Of a DNA stretch of 64,000 nucleotides, positions 44,135 to 52,800 are shown piece by piece. Position numbers and translations under genes: made by a program. The DNA is from Peribacillus kribbensis DSM 17871. GTDB taxonomy: Bacteria > Bacillota > Bacilli > Bacillales > DSM-1321. The stretch is taken from contig NZ_KE387238.1 in assembly GCF_000430765.1 (NCBI RefSeq), positions 37,057-101,056 on the forward strand, written 5' to 3'. Under the pieces are notes generated by a model. The model had not been told where the DNA came from. It saw only the letters and a list, made by a program, of their open reading frames with translations, and ran no database searches. How positions within the stretch are numbered: the stretch's first letter is position 1; the number at the start of each line of letters is the position of its first letter.

Positions 44135-44380
44135 TTAATATTTATACATTAGAACCAATGCACCAACTATGGCGGCTGCCAGGTATAAGAGACCCATACT
44201 CTTCATTTTTCTTTGCTTGTTGATTACATTCTCAATTCCTCCAAATAAAAACATACTCAGCATCAGGATCTGAATCGTTATATGATTATTCTCGGAATCA
44301 TCATTCCAGCTATAAACGGAATAAATCAACAAACTTAAACCGCTCAGTATCGATAACAGATTAAATATCTTTATGAACAT
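44135..44380 (-). CDS. Small membrane protein, possibly DUF3953 (YczI-like)
   Basis: 81 residues with three hydrophobic segments: FNLLSILSGLSLLIYSVYSW, ILMLSMFLFGGIENVI and GLLYLAAAIVGALVLMYKY. Length and layout resemble the DUF3953 family of small Bacillus membrane proteins, though I am not certain. ATG at 44380 follows GGAGGTTCCTA. Convergent with the preceding small ORF. Confidence 0.65.
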   Translation of the reverse strand: MFIKIFNLLSILSGLSLLIYSVYSWNDDSENNHITIQILMLSMFLFGGIENVINKQRKMKSMGLLYLAAAIVGALVLMYKY

Positions 44381-44434
44381 AGGAACCTCCGAATTTTAAT
44401 TTCCTTTTTCAACCGTAACTAGACGGATAAAAAG

Positions 44435-44482
44435 AAGACGGCAGGCTGACTCGATACATCTCGATTATGCCTTCCGTCTTTT
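44435..44482 (-). terminator. Terminator after the ABC exporter operon
   Basis: AAGACGG and CCGTCTT arms, with GCAGGC and GCCT elements inside, followed on the minus strand by TTTTTATCC. Confidence 0.7.
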
Positions 44483-44500
44483 GTGTTTTACATTTACCTG

Positions 44501-46360
44501 CTATGCAAAAGCTGTCTTCTCTTTAAACTGGCTGTTATACAAATCGGCATAGAATCCATTCAATTCCAGCAGCTCTTCATGGGTTCCTTTTTCAACGACA
44601 TTTCCCTGGTTCATCACAAGAATGATGTCTGCTTCACGGATGGTAGAGAGCCTGTGGGCAATGATAAAGCTGGTTCGCCCCTTCATGAGCTCATCCATCG
44701 CTTTTTGGATCTGGAGCTCTGTCCTGGTATCCACACTGCTGGTCGCCTCATCTAGAATTAAAATTGCAGGATCGGCAAGGACGGCCCTGGCAATGGTCAA
44801 TAGCTGCTTCTGTCCCTGAGAAAGATTGGAGGCTTCTTCATTAAGAATGGTGTCATAGCCGTCAGGGAGTGTTCGGATGAAGTGATCGGCATTGGCTGCC
44901 CTGGCGGCGGCCACGATATCTTCCTCGGAAGCTCCTACTTTGCCATATGCAATATTGTCACGGATGGTACCGTTAAACAGCCAGGTATCCTGGAGCACCA
45001 TTCCGAATAGGCTTCTCAGGCTCTCTCTCTTCATCTCTTTAATGTCAAGGCCATCGATGGTAATCCTGCCTGAATGAAGCTCGTAAAAACGCATCAGCAG
45101 ATTGATCAGTGTGGTTTTCCCTGCTCCTGTCGGGCCAACGATCGCTGCCTTCTGCCCTGGCTGAATTCGGATGTTCATATCCTGGATGACCAGGTCGTTC
45201 TCTTTGTATCCAAACGAAACTTCCTCGAACCTCACCTCTCCCTTTGGAGATTGGAGGCTGACTGCTCCCTCTGCCTCAGAAATTTCCTCAGGTTCATCCA
45301 ATATTTCAAAGGCTCTCTCTGCGCTGGCAATCGTGGATTGAACGATGTTCGCGATATTGGCAGCCTGTGTGATCGGCTGGGAAAATTGCCTCGCATACTG
45401 GATGAAAGCCTGAATATCCCCGATTTCAATTGCGCGCCTGGTCACCAGAATCCCTCCGGCAACTGAAACAAACACATAGCCTATGTTATTAATGAAGGAC
45501 ATCAAGGGCATGATCATTCCTGAAACAAATTGTGCCTTCCAGCTTGATTGATAGTGCTCCTCGTTGATTTCTTCAAAAACCTGCTGGGATTTTCTCTCAT
45601 GACCAAAGGCTTTGATTACTTTATGTCCCGTATACATTTCCTCCACATGGCCGTTTATCTGACCAAGGGCCTTCTGCTGGCCTTTAAAAAAAGTCTGAGA
45701 TTTTTTCGCGATCCTGGCCGTTGTCAAGAAACTCAATGGAATGGTCAGCACCACAATCAGTGTCATCAAGGGACTGATGGACAGCATCATGACCGTGACG
45801 CCCAGGAGGGTCACAACGGATGTGATCAGCTGTGTCAGGCTCTGCTGGAGGGTGGTGCTTATATTGTCTATATCATTGACTGCACGGCTCAGGATCTCTC
45901 CATGGCTGCGGGAATCAAAATAAGAGAGCGGAAGACGGTTCAGCTTATCTACCACTTCTTTACGAAGCTGATACACGGTTTTCTGGGCGACTCCTGCCAT
46001 GATATATGACTGCACATACGCAAATCCTGCACTGACCAGGTACAAACCCACCAAGAGCAGGATCAGCCTGCCGATGTATTCGAAGTCAATCCCGGCACCG
46101 GGGCTCATGAGTCCTTCAAAAATCTTGGTGGTTGCTTTCCCAAGGATTTTAGGACTGACAATGGTAAAGATCGTACTTACAAGGGCCGCCGCAAAAACGG
46201 AAATGAGATGCCATTTATAAGGAAGCAGATAGGTCATGAGCCGTCTTAGCGTCCCTTTAAAATTCTTAGCTTTCTGGACAGGCATCCCCATGCCGCCGGG
46301 TCCCCCAAAGGGGCCCCGGTGGCCCATTCCTGGACGCGCTGTATGATTTGGTTTACTCAT
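44501..46360 (-). CDS. ABC exporter half-transporter, consensus ATPase subunit (YfiC-like)
   Basis: Type I ABC exporter of 619 residues. A Gly/Pro/Met-rich N-terminal tail precedes six membrane helices (residues 45-330) and an ATPase domain: GPTGAGKT (Walker A), NLSQGQKQLL (signature), ILILDEATSSVD (Walker B with catalytic Glu) and IIAHRLSTI (H loop). The ATG overlaps the stop of the partner gene (ATGA). The pair resembles heterodimeric multidrug exporters such as YfiB-YfiC; the substrate cannot be told from sequence. Confidence 0.92.
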   Translation of the reverse strand: MSKPNHTARPGMGHRGPFGGPGGMGMPVQKAKNFKGTLRRLMTYLLPYKWHLISVFAAALVSTIFTIVSPKILGKATTKIFEGLMSPGAGIDFEYIGRLILLLVGLYLVSAGFAYVQSYIMAGVAQKTVYQLRKEVVDKLNRLPLSYFDSRSHGEILSRAVNDIDNISTTLQQSLTQLITSVVTLLGVTVMMLSISPLMTLIVVLTIPLSFLTTARIAKKSQTFFKGQQKALGQINGHVEEMYTGHKVIKAFGHERKSQQVFEEINEEHYQSSWKAQFVSGMIMPLMSFINNIGYVFVSVAGGILVTRRAIEIGDIQAFIQYARQFSQPITQAANIANIVQSTIASAERAFEILDEPEEISEAEGAVSLQSPKGEVRFEEVSFGYKENDLVIQDMNIRIQPGQKAAIVGPTGAGKTTLINLLMRFYELHSGRITIDGLDIKEMKRESLRSLFGMVLQDTWLFNGTIRDNIAYGKVGASEEDIVAAARAANADHFIRTLPDGYDTILNEEASNLSQGQKQLLTIARAVLADPAILILDEATSSVDTRTELQIQKAMDELMKGRTSFIIAHRLSTIREADIILVMNQGNVVEKGTHEELLELNGFYADLYNSQFKEKTAFA

Positions 46361-48087
46361 GCGATTTCCTCTTCTGACATTTGTGACATGACAATTTCAC
46401 GGTAGACTGGACTATCGGCCATCAATTCCTGATGTGTGCCGATCCCGGTAATCTCTCCATGATCAAGGACAATGATCTGGTCGGCATCGACGATCGTGCT
46501 TACCCGCTGTGCGACAATCAATACCGTCGAATGAGTGGTCTCTTCCTTTAAAGCTGCACGGACCGCGGCATCGGTCTTTACATCCAGTGCTGAAAAACTG
46601 TCGTCAAACAGATACACTTCAGGCTTTCGCACCACTGCGCGGGCAATGGATAACCGCTGTTTCTGACCTCCAGAAAGATTGGTCCCTCCCTGGGAAATGG
46701 CCGTTTCCAATCCTTCAGGCATTCTGGAGATAAACTCTTCAGCCTGGGCAGTTCGGAGCGCATGAAGAATTTCCTCTTCTTTTGCTTCCTCCCTGCCGTA
46801 CCGGATGTTTTCTGAAATCGTACCTGTAAACAAGACCGCCTGCTGCGGAACTAACCCGATCTTTTTCCGCAGATCCTCCTGCTTCATGTCCCGGACATCT
46901 ACTCCATCGATCAGGACGCTTCCGCTTTCTACATCATAGAATCTGGGAATCAACTGAAGGAGGGTCGATTTACCAGAGCCGGTTCCTCCAATAACCGCTG
47001 TTACTTCACCCGGATTCATGGTGAAGGAAATATTTTTCAACGCCGGCATTTCAGCTCCCGGATATCGGAATGATACCCCGCGGAATTCAATTTTTCCTTT
47101 TGTCTCCCTGTCAGGATCAGCCGGCCGCATGCCATCCTTAATAACACTTTGGATTTCAAGGACCTCATTGATGCGCGCAGCAGATACGGCTGCCCTGGGC
47201 AGCATGATGAACATCATCGACAGCATGATAAAGGAAAACATAATCTGCATAGCATACTGGATAAAGGCCATCATATCTCCTATTTCCATATGGCCATGGC
47301 TGATCCGTATTCCTCCGAACCATACGATGGCCACTGTCGAAAGATTGAGAATCACCATCATGCCAGGCATCATGGCTGCCATGATTTTATTAACTCTTAC
47401 CGATGTTTCTGTCAAGGACCAGCTCGCTTCATCAAATCTCTGCCTTTCATGCTGAATGCGGTTAAAGGAGCGGATCACCCGGATTCCCGTTAAATTCTCC
47501 CTTAAGATACGGTTGATGGCATCAAGCTTCACCTGGATGACCTTGAACAATGGAACACCTTTTCTCGCGACAAGAGTAATGGCCGCTACCAATATGGGAA
47601 TGGACACAGCGAGCACAAGGGTCAGCTTAACATCCTTTGATAAAGCCATAATAATGCCGCCAATACTCATCATGGGAGCCAGAATCATCACTCTCATTAA
47701 AACCACGAGCACCTGCTGAATCTGGGTGATGTCATTCGTTGTCCTTGTAATCAAGGAGGCAGTTCCCAGCGTGTCGATTTCCTGCTGGGTGAAATGGCTC
47801 ACATGAGAGAAGACTTTGGTTCTCAGCGACCTTCCAAATCCAGAAGAAATTCTGGCAGTAAAAAAGCTTGCGGAAATGGAGCAGATCATACCCCCCGCTG
47901 CCACCAGAAGCATCCAGCCCCCTATCTTCCAGATATACGTCGTATTTCCCGCTACAACGCCCTTATCCACAATGTCGGACATTAACGTGGGCAGATAAAG
48001 CTCGGATAATGACTGCAGCATGACCAATGCAAGAACAAATGTGATAAGCCCCCGAAAAGGCTTTAAAAATCCAAAAAGCTTGATCAA
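46357..48087 (-). CDS. ABC exporter half-transporter with degenerate ATPase site (YfiB-like)
   Basis: Partner subunit, about 576 residues: six membrane helices then GGTGSGKSTLL, NLSGGQKQRLS and VYLFDDSFSALD. In Walker B the catalytic Glu is Asp, and the H-loop region reads IVAQRVSTI with Gln in place of His. Both changes mark the degenerate site of heterodimeric exporters. I prefer TTG 48087 as start because GGAAGGGAG precedes it; an ATG 30 bases upstream lacks a site. First gene of the operon. Confidence 0.9.
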   Translation of the reverse strand: MIKLFGFLKPFRGLITFVLALVMLQSLSELYLPTLMSDIVDKGVVAGNTTYIWKIGGWMLLVAAGGMICSISASFFTARISSGFGRSLRTKVFSHVSHFTQQEIDTLGTASLITRTTNDITQIQQVLVVLMRVMILAPMMSIGGIIMALSKDVKLTLVLAVSIPILVAAITLVARKGVPLFKVIQVKLDAINRILRENLTGIRVIRSFNRIQHERQRFDEASWSLTETSVRVNKIMAAMMPGMMVILNLSTVAIVWFGGIRISHGHMEIGDMMAFIQYAMQIMFSFIMLSMMFIMLPRAAVSAARINEVLEIQSVIKDGMRPADPDRETKGKIEFRGVSFRYPGAEMPALKNISFTMNPGEVTAVIGGTGSGKSTLLQLIPRFYDVESGSVLIDGVDVRDMKQEDLRKKIGLVPQQAVLFTGTISENIRYGREEAKEEEILHALRTAQAEEFISRMPEGLETAISQGGTNLSGGQKQRLSIARAVVRKPEVYLFDDSFSALDVKTDAAVRAALKEETTHSTVLIVAQRVSTIVDADQIIVLDHGEITGIGTHQELMADSPVYREIVMSQMSEEEIA

Positions 48088-48316
48088 ACTCCCAGCTCCC
48101 TTCCTGATATATACCATACCAAAGTGCTATTTTTGCATAATTCGAAGAATGTGATAGTTTACATGAACGCCGCTTTTTTATTTTATAGGGAATTAGACCT
48201 TTTTTACAAAAATAAACTCAAATCTTAAGCTCATAAAATATTTACTTACTTAATTATATTCACTTTGTATACCACCCTTCAAATTTTACTTTATAAATGA
48301 GTGGAAATAAAAAAAG

Positions 48317-48340
48317 AGCCGGAAAGGAATCTTTCCGGCT
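48317..48340. terminator. Terminator after the SGNH hydrolase gene
   Basis: Perfect ten-base arms AGCCGGAAAG and CTTTCCGGCT with a GAAT loop; T run on the minus strand. Confidence 0.85.
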
Positions 48341-48344
48341 GGAT

Positions 48345-48995
48345 TTATTCTTGCTTTATTTTCGCCAATGGAGCATATTCCAGCCTCCGGAGCTCTTTGG
48401 CAATGGCCTGATGCCCGAGATTGCTGGGATGGACCCGGTCGACGGAGAGGTAATCAGACTCATGTCCTTTAAAGGCCGAATACAAATCGGCAATCTTCAC
48501 GTGCGGAGCCCCGCAAAGCTTCTGAAGGTGCTGATTAAAGGCCATGATCCATTTATCTGCCGGAGGAACCTCCGGGAATGGATTATACAAATTACACAGC
48601 CTGATGATATAGGTATGGCTTTTATGCTCCTTTATTTGATAAATTCTGTTAAGAATCTTTTCAAAGTTCGTCTGTGCATGTTCAAGAGCTTCACGGTACG
48701 GAGCAGGATCAGTGATGTTCCCTGTCTTTTCAAGCGTATGAATTAAATCATTTCCTCCAGCCGTAATCGTTATGATCTCAGCATCGCTGATACTTTTTTG
48801 AACATCCCTTCTTTCAAGAGAGCAGAGCACGTCCGCTGTCTCGAACCCAATTCTGGCGAAATTCCTAAGCTCAATTCTTTCTCCAAGATCAGAGGAAGCA
48901 AGACTCCTGTATCTTGGTGCAAATCCTGGAGCAAGAAAGGATGCACCCATTCCTACAGTTATGGAATCACCAAGCGCCGTATACTGCAATTCCAT
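48345..48995 (-). CDS. SGNH/GDSL-family hydrolase
   Basis: Serine esterase fold of 216 residues. Block I YTALGDSITVGMGA holds the nucleophile Ser, block III ITAGGNDLI the oxyanion Asn, and block V VDRVHPSNLGHQAIA the Asp-His pair. No signal peptide is evident, so the enzyme appears cytosolic. Substrate is unknown (lipase, acyl-esterase or carbohydrate deacetylase). ATG at 48995 has GGGGGGATAATC upstream. Confidence 0.88.
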   Translation of the reverse strand: MELQYTALGDSITVGMGASFLAPGFAPRYRSLASSDLGERIELRNFARIGFETADVLCSLERRDVQKSISDAEIITITAGGNDLIHTLEKTGNITDPAPYREALEHAQTNFEKILNRIYQIKEHKSHTYIIRLCNLYNPFPEVPPADKWIMAFNQHLQKLCGAPHVKIADLYSAFKGHESDYLSVDRVHPSNLGHQAIAKELRRLEYAPLAKIKQE

Positions 48996-49067
48996 GATTA
49001 TCCCCCCAACGCACCAATTATTTCCGTATAATATGGTACGCAGGAAGATGGAGAAATGCCACTCTGC

Positions 49068-49340
49068 CTAAAACTTAAAATAATTCCGCTTCAAAAGCCT
49101 CGGCTGGGCCATCAGATCCTGAAAGGTCAGGGTCTTGGGCAGCGTTTTAGTATCGATCAAAAAGAGCTGGTCTTCAATTTCAGATACGAGCTCATCCGAT
49201 TGGCAGGTCATGCCGCAGGCCGGACAGGAAATGGCCGGGGTCTCCGTGATTTCAATGGCCCGCGATCCGTCGGGCAGCTCCCAATAGACCGTTCCTGTGG
49301 TTTCTGCTGCTTGATCCGAGTTGCACCATTGGCAGTCCAC
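49068..49340 (-). CDS. yokU: YokU family protein
   Basis: 90-residue protein with an N-terminal zinc-finger-like pattern: MDCQWCNSD and AISCPACGMTCQSDEL supply four cysteines, as in small metal-binding antitoxin-like proteins. GTG start at 49340, three bases after the kamA stop and using the GGGGG of the kamA 3' end. The YokU family occurs immediately next to lysine 2,3-aminomutase genes in many bacilli; its role is unknown. Last gene of the lysine cluster. Confidence 0.85.
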   Translation of the reverse strand: MDCQWCNSDQAAETTGTVYWELPDGSRAIEITETPAISCPACGMTCQSDELVSEIEDQLFLIDTKTLPKTLTFQDLMAQPRLLKRNYFKF

Positions 49341-49343
49341 ATT

Positions 49344-50753
49344 CTATTCCCCCTTGCTGGTGGAAGTGAATTCTTTTGATTTTTGGGCGAGGTATTTCTT
49401 TTCCTTTAGTACATCACGTTTTTCCCTTTTGCTCTTCAGGCTGTCATGCAGAGGGTCCTCTCTATAGGACTCCCTTTTATCAAGCCTTGCGAGGCCTTCC
49501 GGATTAATGGTGAGTTTCGTGTCATCCATGACAGCCAGGATTCCCGTGCTATTGTAATTTTCATAAACATCCGGATACATCTCTTTAAAATAGACATCTG
49601 CCCTGCCGGCCTGGTAATCTTTCGGCTCCGGATAGGAGGTAATGACTCCTTCAAAGTTTCGGAGAATGACCTTGTTGGCACTCTGGGAAAGAATATAATT
49701 CGGCTGCAGCGGAATCTTGCCGCCTCCTCCCGGAGCATCCACAACAAAGGTAGGAACTGCATAGCCGCTTGTATGTCCCCTGAGACCTTCCATGATCTCA
49801 AGCCCCTTTGAAATCGGCGCCCGGAAATGGCCGATGCCCTCGGATAGATCACACTGGTAGATATAATACGGCCGGACCCGGATTTTTACGAGGTCATGCA
49901 TCAGCTTCCTCATGATCGGCACGCTGTCATTGATTCCCGACAGAATCACCGCCTGATTCCCAACAGGCACACCCGAATTGACGAGCATTTCGCAGGCCTT
50001 TTTCGACTCCTCCGTTATTTCAATCGAGGTATTGAAATGGGTATTCAGCCAAACAGGATGATACTGCTTTAAAATGGCGCAAAGATTTTCCGTGATTCTC
50101 TGAGGAAAGACAACCGGCGCCCTCGTACCAATCCGGATGATTTCCACATGCGGAATGGCCCTTAAATTCTTAAGGATATATTCAAGGATGCTGTCATTGA
50201 TCAAGAGGCCGTCTCCTCCTGATATCAATACATCCCTGACTGCAGGCGTTTCACGGATGTATTGGATGGCGGCATCCAGCTGTTTTTTAGGAACCCCCAT
50301 TCCGATCTGGCCCGAAAATCTCCTTCTCGTACAATACCGGCAGTACATGGAGCATTGGTTCGTGACAAGGAATAATACCCGGTCTGGATATCTGTGAGTC
50401 AGGCCCGGAACCGGGGAATCTTCATCTTCATGCAAAGGATCTTCTAAGTCATAACGGGTTTTGTTCATTTCACTGGAAATTGGGACAGACTGCATTCTGA
50501 TCGGACAATGCGGATTATCCGGATTCATGAGTGAAGCATAATAGGGGGTGATATTCAACGGGATGGTCCTCGTCGCGATTCGTACCCCCTCTTCTTCATC
50601 CGGCGTCAGGTTGATCACCTTTTTTAAATCATCCAGCGTCTTAATGGTATGAGTCAGCTGCCAGATCCAGTCATTCCATTGCTCCTCTGTGACATCCTTC
50701 CATAATTCAATCTCTGTCCAATGCCTATCGGGTTTGAAAAGATTGTATTGCAT
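49344..50753 (-). CDS. kamA: L-lysine 2,3-aminomutase
   Basis: Radical-SAM, PLP-dependent enzyme converting L-lysine to L-beta-lysine. The [4Fe-4S]/SAM motif CSMYCRYC places C134, C138 and C141. RDVLISGGDGLL, EIIRIGTRAPV and the PLP-lysine region VVDAPGGGGKIPLQ follow. 469 residues, with the extended C-terminus of Bacillus KamA (B. subtilis YodO). ATG at 50753 follows TTAGGAGGGATGTC. It enters an operon whose other products can degrade beta-lysine. Confidence 0.96.
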   Translation of the reverse strand: MQYNLFKPDRHWTEIELWKDVTEEQWNDWIWQLTHTIKTLDDLKKVINLTPDEEEGVRIATRTIPLNITPYYASLMNPDNPHCPIRMQSVPISSEMNKTRYDLEDPLHEDEDSPVPGLTHRYPDRVLFLVTNQCSMYCRYCTRRRFSGQIGMGVPKKQLDAAIQYIRETPAVRDVLISGGDGLLINDSILEYILKNLRAIPHVEIIRIGTRAPVVFPQRITENLCAILKQYHPVWLNTHFNTSIEITEESKKACEMLVNSGVPVGNQAVILSGINDSVPIMRKLMHDLVKIRVRPYYIYQCDLSEGIGHFRAPISKGLEIMEGLRGHTSGYAVPTFVVDAPGGGGKIPLQPNYILSQSANKVILRNFEGVITSYPEPKDYQAGRADVYFKEMYPDVYENYNSTGILAVMDDTKLTINPEGLARLDKRESYREDPLHDSLKSKREKRDVLKEKKYLAQKSKEFTSTSKGE

Positions 50754-50799
50754 GACATCCCTCCTAAAAGATTAGCTATTGGAATTGCCCCGTAGATTC

Positions 50800-51267
50800 C
50801 TAAAGGTCTCTGGACATATAATACCGGTCCTCTCCTGCTCCGAATTCCGAATGCCTGGTCTCTTTTATTTCATAACCCGCTTTTTTGTATAGCTCCACTG
50901 CGGCAATATTATTGATGCTTACAGTCAGGCATACTTCCTTAAAGCCATCTCCTCTCAATACCGAGTGGACTTCCTTCATGAATTTCTTTCCTATGCCTCT
51001 CCCTTTTTTATCCGACCTGACATAATAGCCAAAAATATAGGCTTTATCAGGATGGTCATAGTCCCGCATTACCTCACAGACGGCAATGGGTCTTTCATCC
51101 CCCTCCTCACGGCAGAGGATGATTTTCCCATAGCGGGCCAGGGGAACCAGTGTCTGTTCATCGACCGCGCCAAGTCCTGGGAATGCGTCCTTTTCCAGCT
51201 CCATCATCATCTGCTGTTCCCCGGGTGATAACTTCTTCGGGATTTCAATATAATAATTAGACTCCAT
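50800..51267 (-). CDS. GNAT acetyltransferase, candidate beta-lysine N6-acetyltransferase
   Basis: 155-residue single GNAT domain: PIAVCEVMRDYDHPDKAYIF, YYVRSDKKGRGIGKKFMKEV (acetyl-CoA loop RGIGKK) and NIAAVELYKKAGYEIKET. It lies directly upstream of kamA, the slot of B. subtilis yodP and of ablB in other bacteria. I infer acetylation of the 6-amino group of beta-lysine, which would protect it during breakdown. The motifs alone do not give the acceptor. The ATG at 51267 has AAAGGAG some 13 bases upstream, a little far. Confidence 0.75.
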   Translation of the reverse strand: MESNYYIEIPKKLSPGEQQMMMELEKDAFPGLGAVDEQTLVPLARYGKIILCREEGDERPIAVCEVMRDYDHPDKAYIFGYYVRSDKKGRGIGKKFMKEVHSVLRGDGFKEVCLTVSINNIAAVELYKKAGYEIKETRHSEFGAGEDRYYMSRDL

Positions 51268-51287
51268 GGTTCACGATTTTCTCCTTT

Positions 51288-52781
51288 CTAAGGGGTGATT
51301 GGAAATTCTATTTTTTTAAACGGCCACATCTCTTCCGGAATCCGCCGATATGGAAAAATCGAGAGGTCATTGGAGGCGACTCCGGGAGCATCCACATAAA
51401 TGACCTCCTCAATGAGCGGATCAAAAGCCGCTCGGAAATGGTTTTTGACTTTCAGACCCAAGACCTTATAATCTGCCGGTTCAATTCCGATATGCCTGAA
51501 CATTTCTGGATCATTTGCGCTCATGGGCCTTCCAATCAATAAAATATCTACATGGCCGACTCTTATATAGGCGGCTCCCTTAACATCCACACGAAGATTC
51601 TGGTTGAATGGGCCGCTGTTATAAAATACTCCGTCAGACAAGTTCAATATCTCTGCTTCAGCTTCGATGGGACTTCCGAATTCGGGGGCATGCTTTCCTC
51701 CAAGCTGCAAAACCGCCCTGTTTCCGCTTCCCTTCTGCCTGCAGATCTCTATCGACTCTGGGTCAGTCAGGCCGCCAAATAATGTGCCGGGCTTGTTCAT
51801 CCTGATTAATTCTCTGAGCAGTTCTGTCGTATCGCCGCTCCCGCAGCTGAGCGGATTATCGGATATATCCGCAAGCACAACCGGCTTTCTGCCGGACTTT
51901 GAGAAAGCAAGCTTTACTCCCTCTGCTGCCTTCGGGATATCCACCAGAAAATCCTCCTTGAGCTCCCAAAAGCGATCCGCACACGCCTTTACTGCTTCAC
52001 GGGCCTGTTTTTTGGTTTTAGCAATAGCAATGATGCTTGCCCCTGCTACACTTACATCCGAGTAGGGGAAGCCGCCAAAGATGGAGATGTTCAAAATCCC
52101 CTCCCTGCCTTCCCATTCTCCTGCAAGGGTGATCAGCTCATGCATGGGTCCTTCCGAAGTCCTCATATTTAATGAAGGCGGCATCATCGGGATTTTAATA
52201 AATGCCGCCTCCCAGCGTCTGTCCTCCTGTACATGCCCCAAAAGGGCGCGGGCAGCATTTACACCCTGGTCATACATATCAATATGAGGATACGTTTTAA
52301 ATCCAAAGTGATAGGGAGTGAGGTCTGTCATGTCACTGCTTAGGTTTGCATGCATATCAAGGGTGCCGGCAATCGGAACATGCGGCAGCAGCGTTCTGAT
52401 CTTTTTCAGGAGAACAGCCTCCGGATCATCCACCCCTTCCACAGCCATTGCCCCGTGAAGGGCAAGGAGCAATCCGTCCAGCCTGCCTGCCTCCATAATG
52501 GAAGCGATCATTTCAGATTCAATATGTGTATAAGTCTCATATTCTACCATTCCAGATGGAACCGCTGCAGCACAGAGAAGCGGCACAGCCTCGATATCCT
52601 CTCTGGCATCCAGGGTATCCAAAAAACCGCCCACCTCTGTCTTCGTCCCCGAATAAGCCCTGAAGATCTCTTTTCCTTTGAACCAGCCTTCTTCCTGAAA
52701 ATTCTTAAGTGTGGTTTTGCCTGGGGCAAAACTGTGTGACTCATGATAGAAGAAGGCGACCCCGATTCTAAGCTTCTTCAT
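51288..52781 (-). CDS. M81-family metallopeptidase (MlrC-like hydrolase)
   Basis: 497-residue zinc hydrolase of the family named after microcystin-degrading MlrC. N-terminal domain: RIGVAFFYHESHSFAPGKT, LLLALHGAMAVEGVDD, AGTLDMHANLS (metal Asp-His) and KTYPHIDMYDQG. C-terminal domain: VLADISDNPLSCGSGDTTEL and a conserved DAPGVAS. ATG at 52781 follows AAAAGAGGTGTCACT. Family members often sit in amino-acid catabolic operons without known substrate. Here it occupies the position where yodQ (a deacylase) would be expected, suggesting amide hydrolysis of an acetylated intermediate. Confidence 0.85.
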   Translation of the reverse strand: MKKLRIGVAFFYHESHSFAPGKTTLKNFQEEGWFKGKEIFRAYSGTKTEVGGFLDTLDAREDIEAVPLLCAAAVPSGMVEYETYTHIESEMIASIMEAGRLDGLLLALHGAMAVEGVDDPEAVLLKKIRTLLPHVPIAGTLDMHANLSSDMTDLTPYHFGFKTYPHIDMYDQGVNAARALLGHVQEDRRWEAAFIKIPMMPPSLNMRTSEGPMHELITLAGEWEGREGILNISIFGGFPYSDVSVAGASIIAIAKTKKQAREAVKACADRFWELKEDFLVDIPKAAEGVKLAFSKSGRKPVVLADISDNPLSCGSGDTTELLRELIRMNKPGTLFGGLTDPESIEICRQKGSGNRAVLQLGGKHAPEFGSPIEAEAEILNLSDGVFYNSGPFNQNLRVDVKGAAYIRVGHVDILLIGRPMSANDPEMFRHIGIEPADYKVLGLKVKNHFRAAFDPLIEEVIYVDAPGVASNDLSIFPYRRIPEEMWPFKKIEFPITP

Positions 52782-52800
52782 AGTGACACCTCTTTTGAAA

